A stretch of DNA of 64,000 bases from RPQJ01 sp963777725 (GTDB taxonomy: Bacteria > Pseudomonadota > Gammaproteobacteria > Steroidobacterales > Steroidobacteraceae): the NCBI GenBank assembly GCA_963777725.1, contig CAVZRR010000026.1, positions 1 through 64,000 of the forward strand, read 5' to 3'. A program made the translations under genes and the position numbers. Below are positions 15,798 to 24,786 of the stretch, in pieces (position 1 is the stretch's first letter; every line of letters begins with the position of its first letter). Under the pieces are notes generated by a model. The model saw only the letters and a program-made list of their open reading frames with translations, did no database searches and was not told the origin of the DNA.

Positions 15798-17405
15798 ATG
15801 ACCGCACAGCAGAAGTTCGACACGATCGTGATCGGCGCCGGCGTCGCCGGCCTGGCCACCGCCGCGATGCTCGCCCGGGACGCGGGCCAGCGCGTGCTGG
15901 TGCTGGAACGCGCGCCGTTCATCGGCGGTCGCACGCTCTCCTACGTCGGCCGGGGCAACCGCGTCGTCGCGGACGGCATCGAGATGGACGCGAAGGCCTT
16001 CCGCAAGTCGCTGCCGTACGCGCACTGCTACCTCGGCAAGTGCACGCCGGGCATCGACGAGATCTTCGCGCGCGGCCTGCTCGACGGGCGCACGTTCGAG
16101 GCCGGCGGGCACGGCCTCTTCTGGGGAAACCGCAGCCGCGTGGACGCGCTGATGCGGCACCTCGGCGTGCACTGGAACCTGCCGCTCAACCGCGGCCTCG
16201 GTTTCGTGGCCTGGGAAGGCGAAGGCCAGCCCGGGCGCGCGTACCAGGTCGAGAAGGGCAAGCCCTACCCGTGGATGTCGGAGGCCGGGTTTGCCGCGAC
16301 CATGGAACAGCTGCAGGCCATGGGCAAGAGCAGCTTCGAGGACATGGCGCGGCTGATGCGCACGCCGCTGCAGTCCTGGCTCGAGCAGCGGAACCTGCAC
16401 CCGGAGGCCTACGACTACATCAAGGTGCTCGCCGCATCGCAGACCGCGCAGGCGGAGCCCGCGATGACGCCCACCGGTGATTTCCTCGGCTACATGGCGA
16501 TCGCCGGCCAGATCCGCATGAACCTGGTGAGCGGCTCGGTCGCGACCGCCGACGAGCCGGGCTGCATCGCCATCCCGCAGCAGTTCGAGCAGGTGGTGCT
16601 CGCGCACGGCGGCACGGTGATGCGCAGCACGCGGGCGCTCGAGGTGATCATCGAGGACGGCCGCGCCGTCGGCGTGCGCATCCGCGGCGAGGACAACGAC
16701 TACGAGGGCGACCGCGTGATCCGCGCCGACCGGGTGGTCTGCACGATTCCGCCCAAGTACGTGTTCCGCGTGCTGCCGCGCGCCGCCTTCCCGCCCGAGT
16801 GGGTCGAGCTGCTCGAGCGTCGGTTCTGGGGCGCGGGCCTGCTCACGGGCTGGTGCGGCATGAAGCGCAGCGTGCTGCCCGACATCGGCCTCGCCGAGGG
16901 CAGCTTCGTCTACATGCCGGGCGTGATCCGCGGCGAGGGCTACATCGGCGCGGTGGACATGGTGATGTGCGACTTCACTGCGTGGGGCGACGGCACCGCG
17001 CGCCGCGGCCCGCCCGGCAAGCGCGAGTACCTGTTCTCGACCGCGCTCACCGACGAGGAGATGCGCAACCCCGACCGCGTCAATCGCGTCATCGACCTGT
17101 GCGAGGACTGGGCGCGCGCCACGTTCCCGACCTGGGACGACGACTGCGAGTTCATGCTGTGGACACCGTCGCCCGAGGCGTACGGCCTGTGGCGTCCGGT
17201 CGGCGAAGACCGCCCCGACGTGGTCTCGCCCTGGGTCGAGGGACTGTACTTCGCCGGCGACCAGTACGGCCGCCGCATGTGGGGCGGCGGCGTCGACGGC
17301 GCCGCGCTGTCCGCGGTCATGTGCGTCGATGCGATCACCGGCGCGAACCTCGAGGAGCAGATCATGCCGCCCTTCCACCGCGGCATCCCGGACCTCGCCG
17401 CATGA
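15798..17405 (+). CDS. FAD-dependent oxidoreductase, phytoene desaturase/amine oxidase type
   Basis: Protein of 535 residues with an N-terminal Rossmann FAD-binding motif VIGAGVAGLATAAMLARDAG followed by VLVLERAPFIGGRTLSY. The C-terminal FAD contact is FAGDQYGRRMWGGGVDGAALSA. The fold is that of flavin amine oxidases, carotenoid desaturases and related enzymes. It opens a seven-gene operon in which each next gene overlaps or nearly touches. Neighbours are acyl-CoA catabolic, so it may oxidise a lipid or steroid-like ring or side chain rather than make carotenoids; the substrate is unknown. The operator palindrome is just upstream. Confidence 0.8.
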   Translation: MTAQQKFDTIVIGAGVAGLATAAMLARDAGQRVLVLERAPFIGGRTLSYVGRGNRVVADGIEMDAKAFRKSLPYAHCYLGKCTPGIDEIFARGLLDGRTFEAGGHGLFWGNRSRVDALMRHLGVHWNLPLNRGLGFVAWEGEGQPGRAYQVEKGKPYPWMSEAGFAATMEQLQAMGKSSFEDMARLMRTPLQSWLEQRNLHPEAYDYIKVLAASQTAQAEPAMTPTGDFLGYMAIAGQIRMNLVSGSVATADEPGCIAIPQQFEQVVLAHGGTVMRSTRALEVIIEDGRAVGVRIRGEDNDYEGDRVIRADRVVCTIPPKYVFRVLPRAAFPPEWVELLERRFWGAGLLTGWCGMKRSVLPDIGLAEGSFVYMPGVIRGEGYIGAVDMVMCDFTAWGDGTARRGPPGKREYLFSTALTDEEMRNPDRVNRVIDLCEDWARATFPTWDDDCEFMLWTPSPEAYGLWRPVGEDRPDVVSPWVEGLYFAGDQYGRRMWGGGVDGAALSAVMCVDAITGANLEEQIMPPFHRGIPDLAA

Positions 17406-18598
17406 ACCCGAGGCGCGGCGCCACGGCGATCGTCGGCACCGGCGAGGTGCCGACCGGGCGCTTTCCGGACCAGGGCGCGATCAGCTTCGCGCTCGATGCC
17501 GCGCGGCTCGCGATCCGCGACGCGGGCATCGACAAGGACGAGATCGACTTCGTGATCCCGACCACCGCGGTGTTCAGCTTCCAGTTCAGCAACGAGCTCA
17601 CCACGTGCCGCCTCGTCGAGGAACTCGGGCTGCGCAACGTGGGTGCCAACGCCACGGTCTTCTCGGGCGGGTCCTCGAGCACCAACGCGCTGCGGATCGC
17701 CAGCGCGCTGATCGAGACGGGTCGCGCGCGGACGATCCTGTTCGTGCACTGCGAGAAGCTCGGCACCGGCGTCTCGGCGCAGGGCGGCATCGACCTGTTC
17801 TCGACCGCCGGCATCTCGATGGAGTGGGAAGTTCCCTTCGGGCAGCACTACTCCACGGTCGCGGCGCTCGCGACCCAGCGCTACAAGCACGAGACCGGCA
17901 CGACCGACGAGCAGCTCTCCGCCGTCTGCGTCTCCAATCGCAAGTGGGCGGAGCTGAATCCCAACGCGTTCTTCCGCAAGCCGCTCACGATCGAGGAAGT
18001 CATGGCCTCGAAGATGCTGTCGACGCCGCTGCGGGCCAAGCACTCCAACATGCTGTTCGACGGCGGCGCCGCGTTCATCGTCACGTCCGCCGACCGCGCC
18101 CGCGAACTCACGCCGCGACCCGCGTACGTGCTCGGCGAGGGTGGCGTGGTCACGCACTTCGCCTACCACCAGGAACCCGACCTGACGCGCTTCGGGTGGG
18201 CGCGCGCCGGGCGCCAGGCCTTTGCGGAGGCCGGCCTCGCGCCGCAGGACATCGACGTCGCCGAGATCTACGACTCGTATCCGATCTACCAGCTGATCGC
18301 GTTCGAGGAGATCGGCCTCGCGCCGCGCGGCACGGCCGGGCAGCTGCACCTCGACGGCGCGACCGCGCCGGGCGGCCGCATCCCGACCACCACCGACGGC
18401 GGCATGCTCTCGAAGGGCCACATCGGCGCCGGCGGCTCGGTGTCGCTGCTGGTCGAGGCGGCGCGACAGGTGATGGGCCGGGCCGGGCCGCGGCAGGTCC
18501 CGGACTGCCGGTTTGCCGTCGAAACGGCCGTGGGCGGCACCTACATGGATGCCCAGGTCACGATCCTGGGCTGCGAAATTCCCGGAGCGGACTCATGA
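17402..18598 (+). CDS. Thiolase-like protein (SCP2-thiolase/Ltp2-like aldolase candidate)
   Basis: Protein of 398 residues with the thiolase fold. The nucleophile loop reads VFSGGSSSTNALRIA, with Ser where thiolases have Cys. The later DCF-type motif reads EIYDSYPIYQLIAFEEIGL, again without Cys. The GHIGAGGS motif is kept. Loss of the nucleophile together with a DUF35 partner directly downstream is typical of Ltp2-type retro-aldolases, which cleave beta-hydroxyacyl-CoA side chains in steroid catabolism. A true acetyl-CoA acetyltransferase is unlikely. Start ATG overlaps the previous stop (ATGA at 17402-17405), showing translational coupling. Confidence 0.82.
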   Translation: MNPRRGATAIVGTGEVPTGRFPDQGAISFALDAARLAIRDAGIDKDEIDFVIPTTAVFSFQFSNELTTCRLVEELGLRNVGANATVFSGGSSSTNALRIASALIETGRARTILFVHCEKLGTGVSAQGGIDLFSTAGISMEWEVPFGQHYSTVAALATQRYKHETGTTDEQLSAVCVSNRKWAELNPNAFFRKPLTIEEVMASKMLSTPLRAKHSNMLFDGGAAFIVTSADRARELTPRPAYVLGEGGVVTHFAYHQEPDLTRFGWARAGRQAFAEAGLAPQDIDVAEIYDSYPIYQLIAFEEIGLAPRGTAGQLHLDGATAPGGRIPTTTDGGMLSKGHIGAGGSVSLLVEAARQVMGRAGPRQVPDCRFAVETAVGGTYMDAQVTILGCEIPGADS

Positions 18599-19047
18599 CC
18601 AGCGGCACGACGCGTCCTGCCAAGCCCGTCCCGGTCGTCCAGCCCTGGGCGCGGCCGTTCTGGGAGGCCACCCGGCAGCACAAGCTGATCCTGCAGACCT
18701 GCAACGCCTGCGAGCGGCCGATCCACTACCCGCGCATCGCGTGCCCGCACTGCGGCGCCGACGATCTCGGCTGGCGCGAGGCCTCGGGCCGCGGCACCAT
18801 CTACAGCTACACGGTGGTCGAGTCGAACGCGCCGTCCGCGTTCGTTGCCGACATGCCCTATGTCGTGGCCGTCATCCGGCTCGAGGAGGGTGTGCAGATG
18901 CTCTCGAACGTCGTCGATTGCGATCCGGCCGAGCTGCGATGCGACCAGCCCGTCGAGGTGGCCTTCGCGCCGCTCGACGCCGAGTTCACGCTGCCGGTGT
19001 TCCGCCCGGTGCGACCGGCGGCCAGCGCGGCCGGAGGCGGCGCATGA
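18595..19047 (+). CDS. DUF35 OB-fold/zinc-ribbon protein, thiolase partner
   Basis: Protein of 150 residues. An N-terminal helix (PWARPFWEATRQHKLILQ) is followed by a rubredoxin-like zinc ribbon CNAC-x-CPHC (residues about 36-54) and an OB-fold domain (GRGTIYSYTVVES, then PYVVAVIRLEEG). DUF35 proteins form obligate complexes with thiolase-like enzymes, and in ChsH2/Ltp2 systems they dock the aldolase to a hydratase. Here the gene sits between the thiolase-like gene and a MaoC hydratase with four-base overlaps on both sides, which fits such a hydratase-aldolase complex. Confidence 0.9.
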   Translation: MTSGTTRPAKPVPVVQPWARPFWEATRQHKLILQTCNACERPIHYPRIACPHCGADDLGWREASGRGTIYSYTVVESNAPSAFVADMPYVVAVIRLEEGVQMLSNVVDCDPAELRCDQPVEVAFAPLDAEFTLPVFRPVRPAASAAGGGA

Positions 19048-19493
19048 CGCCCGGCAAGTACGGCGACGACTTCAAGGTCGGCGACGAGTACCGCACGGCG
19101 GCGATCACCGTGACCGAGACGCACGTCGTCAACTGGGCCGGCCTCACCGGTGATTTCTACCCGCTGCACATGGACCGCGAGTACGCGGCGAAGACGCAGT
19201 TCGGCGAGCGCCTGGTGCACGGCCCGTTCATCTTCGCGCTGGCGGTCGGGCTCGTCGCGCAGGCCGGATTCGCGGGTGACGCGGCCATCGCGTGGCTCGG
19301 CGTGGACGGCATGCGGATGCTCGCGCCGGTGAAGATCGGCGACACGGTGCACGTCGAGGTCCGGGTCAAGGAGGCGCGGCCCACCAGCAACCCGCGCAAG
19401 GGCGTGCAGGTCTGGACCTACTCGGTGCTGAACCAGCGCGACGAGACCGTGCTCGTGTTCGACTACCAGCTGATGTTCCACCTGCGCGGCTGA
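19044..19493 (+). CDS. MaoC-like enoyl-CoA hydratase
   Basis: Single hot-dog-fold protein of 149 residues. The catalytic hydratase motif is seen in NWAGLTGDFYPLHMDREYA (Asp and His of the R-hydratase site), followed by the FGERLVHGPFIFALAVGL overhang. It should add water to an enoyl-CoA. It overlaps the DUF35 gene by four bases and is followed three bases later by an acyl-CoA ligase. With the thiolase-like and DUF35 genes it can form a hydratase/aldolase unit. Substrate chain or ring is not deducible from sequence alone. Confidence 0.9.
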   Translation: MTPGKYGDDFKVGDEYRTAAITVTETHVVNWAGLTGDFYPLHMDREYAAKTQFGERLVHGPFIFALAVGLVAQAGFAGDAAIAWLGVDGMRMLAPVKIGDTVHVEVRVKEARPTSNPRKGVQVWTYSVLNQRDETVLVFDYQLMFHLRG

Positions 19494-19496
19494 CCC

Positions 19497-21068
19497 ATGC
19501 GACCGTTCACCGTCGGTGAACTCTACGATCGCGCGGTGCGCCACGGGGGCGACCGCGTGGCGCTCACGCAGGGCGCGCGATCGATCACCTATGCCGAACT
19601 CGGCCGCGACGCGCTGCGCTTCGCCACCGCGCTGCAATCGCTCGGCATCGGCCGGCACGACCGGATCGCGTTCCTGATGGCGAACTGCATCGAGTACGTC
19701 GCCTGCGAGTACGCGGTGGCGAAGGTCGGCGCGACGCGCGTGCCGCTCGCCGCGCTGCTCGGCAACGACGACCACGTCTACATGATGAACTTCGCCCGCT
19801 GCCGGGCGCTGGTCTATCACCGGAAGTTCGCGGACCGGGTCGAGGCGATGATGCCGCGGCTCGAGTCGGTCGAGGTCTTCGTCTGCGTCGGCGACGACCA
19901 GGACGACCTGCCGACCGGCCACCTGCACCTCGCCGCGCTGCTCGCCGCGCATTCGGCGATCCCGACCGCGATCGACGTGGATCCCGAGGACATCGCCGGG
20001 ATCTACTTCACCGGCGGCACGACGGGTCGGCCGAAGGGCGTGATGCTCTCGCACCGCGCGTGGTTCCACACCTACTACGCGGAGCTGCTCGACTTCGACA
20101 TCGGCTGGCACGAAATCTTCGTGCTGGCCACGCCGATGACGCACGCGGCCGGGTGCCTGCTGCTGCCGGTGCTGCTGCGCCAGGGCCGCTGCGTGCTGCT
20201 CGATCGATTCGACCCGGCGCTGCTGCTCGAGACCATCGCCGCCGAGCGTGCGACCGCGACGCTGCTCGTGCCGACCATGATCTACCTGCTGCTGGACCAC
20301 CCGGACCGCGACCGGCACGACGTACGCAGCCTGCGCAACGTGCTCTACGGCGCGTCGGCGATCGCGCCGGAGCGCCTCGAGCAGGCCCTCGCGGCATTCG
20401 GACCGGTCTTCACGCAGTTCTTCGGCCAGACCGAGGCGCCGATGGCGCTCACTTCGCTGCCCCGGGAAGCCCACGTCGTCCCGGATCCGGTGCTGCGCCG
20501 GGCCGTGCTGTCGTCGGCCGGGCGCGCCACCTATCCGACCACGTTGCGCCTCGTCGACGACGCGGGCCGTGACGTCCCCGCCGGCGCCGAGGGCGAGCTC
20601 ATCGCCCGCGCGCCGAACGTGATGTCGGGCTATCTCGACGATCCCGAGGCCACCGCCGAGACGCTGCGCGACGGCTGGCTGCACACCGGCGACGTCGCGC
20701 GGCTGTCACCCGACGGGCTGGTCACGATCGTGGATCGCAAGAAGGACGTGATCGTGAGCGGCGGCTTCAACGTCTACCCGCGCGAGGTCGAGGACGTCCT
20801 GTTCGAGCATCCCGCCGTGCGCCAGGCGGCCGTCGTGGGCGCACCGCATCCGAAATGGGGCGAGGAAGTGCGCGCGCTGGTGGTGCTGCACGAGGGGCCC
20901 CGGCCGAGCGAGCAGGAACTGATCGAGTTCGTGCGGACCCGCAAGGGCGGCCTGCACGCACCCAAGACCATCGAGTTCGCGGACGCGATCCCACTCACGA
21001 ACCTCGGCAAGGTCGATCGCAAGCGCATCCGCGCCCGCTACTGGGGCGGCCGCGAACGGCGGGTCTGA
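19497..21068 (+). CDS. AMP-forming acyl-CoA ligase
   Basis: ANL-superfamily enzyme of 523 residues that activates a carboxylic acid with ATP and CoA. The P-loop is YFTGGTTGRPKGVMLSHRA, the adenylate-binding motif FFGQTEAPM replaces the usual GxTE, the hinge is GWLHTGDVA with IVDRKKD, and the catalytic lysine lies in LTNLGKVDRKRIR. It begins three bases after the MaoC gene, so it supplies the CoA ester for the same pathway. Medium or long-chain, aryl or steroid acid specificity cannot be distinguished. Confidence 0.9.
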   Translation: MRPFTVGELYDRAVRHGGDRVALTQGARSITYAELGRDALRFATALQSLGIGRHDRIAFLMANCIEYVACEYAVAKVGATRVPLAALLGNDDHVYMMNFARCRALVYHRKFADRVEAMMPRLESVEVFVCVGDDQDDLPTGHLHLAALLAAHSAIPTAIDVDPEDIAGIYFTGGTTGRPKGVMLSHRAWFHTYYAELLDFDIGWHEIFVLATPMTHAAGCLLLPVLLRQGRCVLLDRFDPALLLETIAAERATATLLVPTMIYLLLDHPDRDRHDVRSLRNVLYGASAIAPERLEQALAAFGPVFTQFFGQTEAPMALTSLPREAHVVPDPVLRRAVLSSAGRATYPTTLRLVDDAGRDVPAGAEGELIARAPNVMSGYLDDPEATAETLRDGWLHTGDVARLSPDGLVTIVDRKKDVIVSGGFNVYPREVEDVLFEHPAVRQAAVVGAPHPKWGEEVRALVVLHEGPRPSEQELIEFVRTRKGGLHAPKTIEFADAIPLTNLGKVDRKRIRARYWGGRERRV

Positions 21069-21097
21069 CCGCCCGGCGCAACCAACGAGGAATGCAC

Positions 21098-22267
21098 ATG
21101 GATTTCGACGAGAGCGAGGACATCACGCTGCTGCGCGACACGCTGCGCCGCTTCCTCGATCGTGAGCTGCCGCGGGAAGCCGCGCGCCGCCACGACCAGG
21201 CGGCCACGCACCCGCAGGACGTCTTCCAGCGACTGTGCGGGCTCGGCGTGACCGGCCTGACGGTGCCGGAAGAGTACGGCGGCTCGGGCGTGGACATCCT
21301 CGGCGCGATCATCGTCATCGAGGAACTGTCGAAGCGCGGCACTTCGCTCGCGGGGCCCTACATCCACTGCGCATTCTACGGCGCGCTCAACGTGCTCGAG
21401 AACGGCAGCGAGGCGCAGAAGCGCGAGCTGCTGCCGCGCCTCGCGCGCGGCGAGATCCTGTTCGCCTACGGGCTCAGCGAGCCCGACGTCGGCGGCGACC
21501 TCGCCTCGGCCGCCGTGACGGCGCGGCTCACCGACGATGGCCGGCACGTGGTCGTCAATGGCACCAAGCGCTGGTGCACCGGCGCGCGGATCGCGGACTA
21601 CGTCTACACGCTGGTGCGCAGCGGCCCGGCGGACGAGCGCTACCGCAACCTGTCGCTGCTGCTGGTCCCGACCACGACGGCGGGGATCACGATCGTCGAC
21701 ATCGACCACCTGGGGCTGCGTTACTCGGCGACGACGGACGTCATTTTCGACGACGTGCAGGTGCCGGTCGAAAACGTCATGGGCGGCCCGTCGCAGTGGA
21801 ACCAGGGCTGGAAGATGCTCGCGGGGCGCTCGCTCGACATCGAGCGGCTGGAGATCACGGCCGTCGCGCTCGGCATCGCGGCCGTGGCCGTCGACGACGC
21901 CTGGGCCTACGCGCAGCAGCGCAAGCAGTTCGGCCGGCGCATCTGCGGCCACCAGGCGATCCGCAACCTGCTGGTCGAGGCGCGCACGCGGCTCGCCGCT
22001 TGCCGCCACATGCTCTACCACGCCGCGTGGCTGGCGACGGCCGGTCGCGACTGCGCGGTGGAGAGCTCGATGGCGAAGCTGTTCGTCGCCGAGCACGCCG
22101 TCGAGATCGTGCTGGCCTGCCAGCGCGTGCTCGGCGCCTACGGCTGCGCGCGCGACTACGACATGGAGCGCTACGTGCGCGACATCGTCTGCATGCCGAT
22201 CGTCGGGGGCTCGTCGCACATGCAGATGAACAACATCGCGAACCGCCTCGGGCTGCCGGCGAAATGA
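21098..22267 (+). CDS. Acyl-CoA dehydrogenase
   Basis: FAD enzyme of 389 residues with the three-domain ACAD layout. N-terminal helices (LLRDTLRRFLDRELPREAAR) are followed by the substrate/FAD segment YGLSEPDVGGDLASAAV, the VNGTKRWCTGARIADYV strand and the C-terminal helical domain with QRKQFGRRICGHQAIR. The usual catalytic glutamate region near the C-terminus reads MERYVRDIVCMPIVGGSSHMQ. The start at 21098 has GAGG seven bases upstream; an ATG six bases earlier is too close to that site. It would introduce the alpha-beta double bond ahead of the MaoC hydratase. Confidence 0.92.
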   Translation: MDFDESEDITLLRDTLRRFLDRELPREAARRHDQAATHPQDVFQRLCGLGVTGLTVPEEYGGSGVDILGAIIVIEELSKRGTSLAGPYIHCAFYGALNVLENGSEAQKRELLPRLARGEILFAYGLSEPDVGGDLASAAVTARLTDDGRHVVVNGTKRWCTGARIADYVYTLVRSGPADERYRNLSLLLVPTTTAGITIVDIDHLGLRYSATTDVIFDDVQVPVENVMGGPSQWNQGWKMLAGRSLDIERLEITAVALGIAAVAVDDAWAYAQQRKQFGRRICGHQAIRNLLVEARTRLAACRHMLYHAAWLATAGRDCAVESSMAKLFVAEHAVEIVLACQRVLGAYGCARDYDMERYVRDIVCMPIVGGSSHMQMNNIANRLGLPAK

Positions 22268-23355
22268 CGTCGGGGCGTCCCGGGGTCCGCGAGGTCAGCG
22301 ACCGCCATCGCTTCGATGAGCAGGCGCTGGCGCGCTGGCTGGGACGGCACGTGAACGGATTCCGCGGGCCGGCCACGATCCGGCAGTTCACGGGCGGACA
22401 GTCGAACCCGACGTTCCTCGTCGAGGCTGCTTCGGGCGACTACGTGCTGCGCAAGCGGCCACCCGGGGTCCTGCTCGACACGGCGCACCAGGTCGATCGC
22501 GAGTTCCGCATCCTCGCCGCGCTCGCCGACAGCGGCGTGCCGGTGCCGACGGTCCGTGCGTTCTGTGCCGAGCCCGCCGTGATCGGCACGGCGTTCTACG
22601 TGATGGAATACCAGCCGGGGCGCATCTTCACGGATCCGCGGCTGCCGGGCGTCGCCGCAATCGAACGCGCCGCGATCTACGACTCGATGAACGACACGCT
22701 GGCGCGCCTGCATGGCGTGGACTGGCGCGCGCTCGGCCTCGCCGATTTCGGACGGCCGGAGGGATACCTGGCGCGCCAGCGTGCGTTGTGGAGTCGCCAG
22801 TACGCCGCGACCCGCGCCGAGGCGACGCCCACGCTCGACGCGCTGCGCGACTGGCTCGAGGCGCAGCCCATACCGCAGGACGCGGCCGCGATCGTCCACG
22901 GCGATTTCCGGATCGGCAACCTGGTCATCCACGAGCACGAGCCGCGCGTCGTCGCGGTGCTCGACTGGGAACTGGCGACGCTCGGCCATCCGCTCGCCGA
23001 TCTCGCCTACAACTGCATGACCTATCACCTGCCTGCGGGTCACGCGGTGGCCGCGGGCTTCATCGGCGCCGACTTCGCAGCCCTCGGCCTGCCGACGGAA
23101 GACGAGTACGTCGCCGCCTACGCGCGCCGTGCCGGCCTGGCTGGAATTGGCGACTGGCGGTATTTCATGGCGTTCAGCCTGTTCCGCGTCGCCGCAATCC
23201 AGCTCGGCGTGTATGCGCGGGCACGCCTCGGCAACGCAGCCTCGCCGACCGCGCAGCTGTTCGGCGACAGCTATCGGATGGTTGCCGAGGCTGGCTGGGC
23301 GGTCGCCTCCGGCGACACGCCGAGCAGGCTGTCGAGCACGTCGTCGGCCGTGTAG
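22264..23355 (+). CDS. APH-family phosphotransferase (ACAD10/11-type kinase)
   Basis: Protein of 363 residues with an aminoglycoside-phosphotransferase/choline-kinase fold. It has a glycine-rich nucleotide loop region (GGQSNPTFLVEA), a lysine in YVLRKRPPG, the catalytic loop VHGDFRIGNLVI and the metal-binding VLDWELATLGHPLADL. Such kinases are often encoded next to acyl-CoA dehydrogenases and are fused to them in animal ACAD10/11, where 4-hydroxy acids are processed through phosphorylation. It overlaps the ACAD stop (ATGA) and its own 3' end overlaps the convergent gene by 85 bases. It is not expected to be an antibiotic-resistance gene. Confidence 0.88.
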   Translation: MTSGRPGVREVSDRHRFDEQALARWLGRHVNGFRGPATIRQFTGGQSNPTFLVEAASGDYVLRKRPPGVLLDTAHQVDREFRILAALADSGVPVPTVRAFCAEPAVIGTAFYVMEYQPGRIFTDPRLPGVAAIERAAIYDSMNDTLARLHGVDWRALGLADFGRPEGYLARQRALWSRQYAATRAEATPTLDALRDWLEAQPIPQDAAAIVHGDFRIGNLVIHEHEPRVVAVLDWELATLGHPLADLAYNCMTYHLPAGHAVAAGFIGADFAALGLPTEDEYVAAYARRAGLAGIGDWRYFMAFSLFRVAAIQLGVYARARLGNAASPTAQLFGDSYRMVAEAGWAVASGDTPSRLSSTSSAV

Positions 23356-24737
23356 CTGTCGCGACCCGGTTTCAGGAACTGATGAACCTGCGCCGCGTCG
23401 TCACCGGCCGTCACGAGCGGCGGCTCGAGTTCGCCGTTGCGGCGGACCTGGCCGTAATCGACGGTCGCGACCAGGCCGTTGCAGACGCACTTGCGACCGA
23501 CGGTGTCGGACTCGCTGCCACCCTTGCGCAGGAAGTCTTCCAGCGGCTCCCCGGGACAGCGATAGCCGACCGTTCCGTCCGCCTCACGGTAGCACTCGCG
23601 CAGGTAACCCAGGTCGCAGATCCGCTCGCGGGCCGCGAACACCTCGGGCTCCGACACGGTGCCATGCACCTGCAGCACCTTGAACGGGAATCCAGTCGGT
23701 GACGCGTGGGGATCGGTGAAGACCTTGACGCGGCCGGCGCGGCTCGCGCTCAGCACCGACTGCTTCAAGGCGGCGGACATGCCCGATTCCTCGCAGAAAG
23801 CGAACGCAGTGCCGACCTGGATGCCGCTGGCGCCGAGCGCACGTGCCTGTGCGAGCTTTGCCGCGTCGCCGTACGATCCGCCCAGCCAGAACGGGCGGCC
23901 GATCGCCCGGATCTGCTCGAGATCCGGCGAGTCGCGCAGTCCGTAGACCGGCTCGCCGCCGGCATCGAGCTGCATCGGGCCGCGCGGCGGCGCGTTGTGG
24001 CCGCCGGCGCTCGAGCCTTCGACGACGAAACCGTCGACCTGGCCCGAGCTCTTGCGCGCCAGCGTCAGCGCGAGCGTCGACGACGACACGATCGCCAGGA
24101 ATCGCGGCCGCCGGGGCGTCGCCGCAGCCTCGCGCAGGTAGCGACGGGGGTCGAAGCGGGTGTGGAATTCCTCGCCCGGCAAGGCACCGGCGACGTCGAT
24201 CTTGAGTTCCGCGGGTTCACCGGCCGCGAAGCGATCGAGGACCGCCGGGATCGAGCGGGGAATGCCGGCGCCCATCAGCACGACGTCGACTTTCGCCAGC
24301 ATCGCGCCGAACAACGCCGCCAGGTTCGGCAGCTGGATCTTCTCGAGCAGGTTGATCCCGACCAGGCCCGCGTGCTGCGCCTTGGCGAGGAAGACCTCGG
24401 CGAAGTTGCTGATGACGACCAGGTCGAGCAAGGCCGACGGCATCTTCAGCGTGGGCACGGGCTTCGACTTGAACGGCGCGTCGGTTGCCTTGCCGCCCGC
24501 GACGTAATAGCGATCCCAGATGCGCTCGGCGACATCCCGCAACGGAAAGGCGTCGAAAGCCCTGCGCAGGTGGCCACCCGGATCGCCCAGCTGCAGGCGC
24601 CGCGTGACGACGGTGTCGATGCCCGTGCCCGACACGACGCCGAGTTGACCCCTGAGTGACACGGCCCGCGCCAGTGGCCACGACGAGACGGCCACGCCCA
24701 TTCCGCCCTGGATGATCGGAGGCAACTGCATCTGCAT
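23271..24737 (-). CDS. Nitronate monooxygenase/enoyl-reductase family flavoprotein
   Basis: FMN-dependent TIM-barrel protein of 488 residues. The phosphate-binding start reads PPIIQGGMGVAVSS, and the central catalytic segment reads VEGSSAGGHNAPPRGP with His where 2-nitropropane dioxygenases and FabK-like reductases have it. PFWLGGSYGDAAKLAQARALGA and GIQVGTAFAFCEESG follow. It is longer than classic nitronate monooxygenases because of a C-terminal cysteine-containing part (CVCNGLVATVDYG), as in FabD/PfaD-type proteins. ATG 24737 is chosen; upstream codons run into araC. It is convergent with the APH gene and downstream of the AraC regulator in the same direction. Confidence 0.8.
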   Translation of the reverse strand: MQMQLPPIIQGGMGVAVSSWPLARAVSLRGQLGVVSGTGIDTVVTRRLQLGDPGGHLRRAFDAFPLRDVAERIWDRYYVAGGKATDAPFKSKPVPTLKMPSALLDLVVISNFAEVFLAKAQHAGLVGINLLEKIQLPNLAALFGAMLAKVDVVLMGAGIPRSIPAVLDRFAAGEPAELKIDVAGALPGEEFHTRFDPRRYLREAAATPRRPRFLAIVSSSTLALTLARKSSGQVDGFVVEGSSAGGHNAPPRGPMQLDAGGEPVYGLRDSPDLEQIRAIGRPFWLGGSYGDAAKLAQARALGASGIQVGTAFAFCEESGMSAALKQSVLSASRAGRVKVFTDPHASPTGFPFKVLQVHGTVSEPEVFAARERICDLGYLRECYREADGTVGYRCPGEPLEDFLRKGGSESDTVGRKCVCNGLVATVDYGQVRRNGELEPPLVTAGDDAAQVHQFLKPGRDSYTADDVLDSLLGVSPEATAQPASATIR

Positions 24738-24786
24738 GCGCTCGAAGATAGCAGCTGTCCGTCGCCACGGCGAGCCGACAGCCGCT

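Noticed and set aside
22264..23355. Aminoglycoside resistance kinase
   Set aside because: APH-fold kinases next to acyl-CoA dehydrogenases are a distinct metabolic group, and the operon is catabolic.
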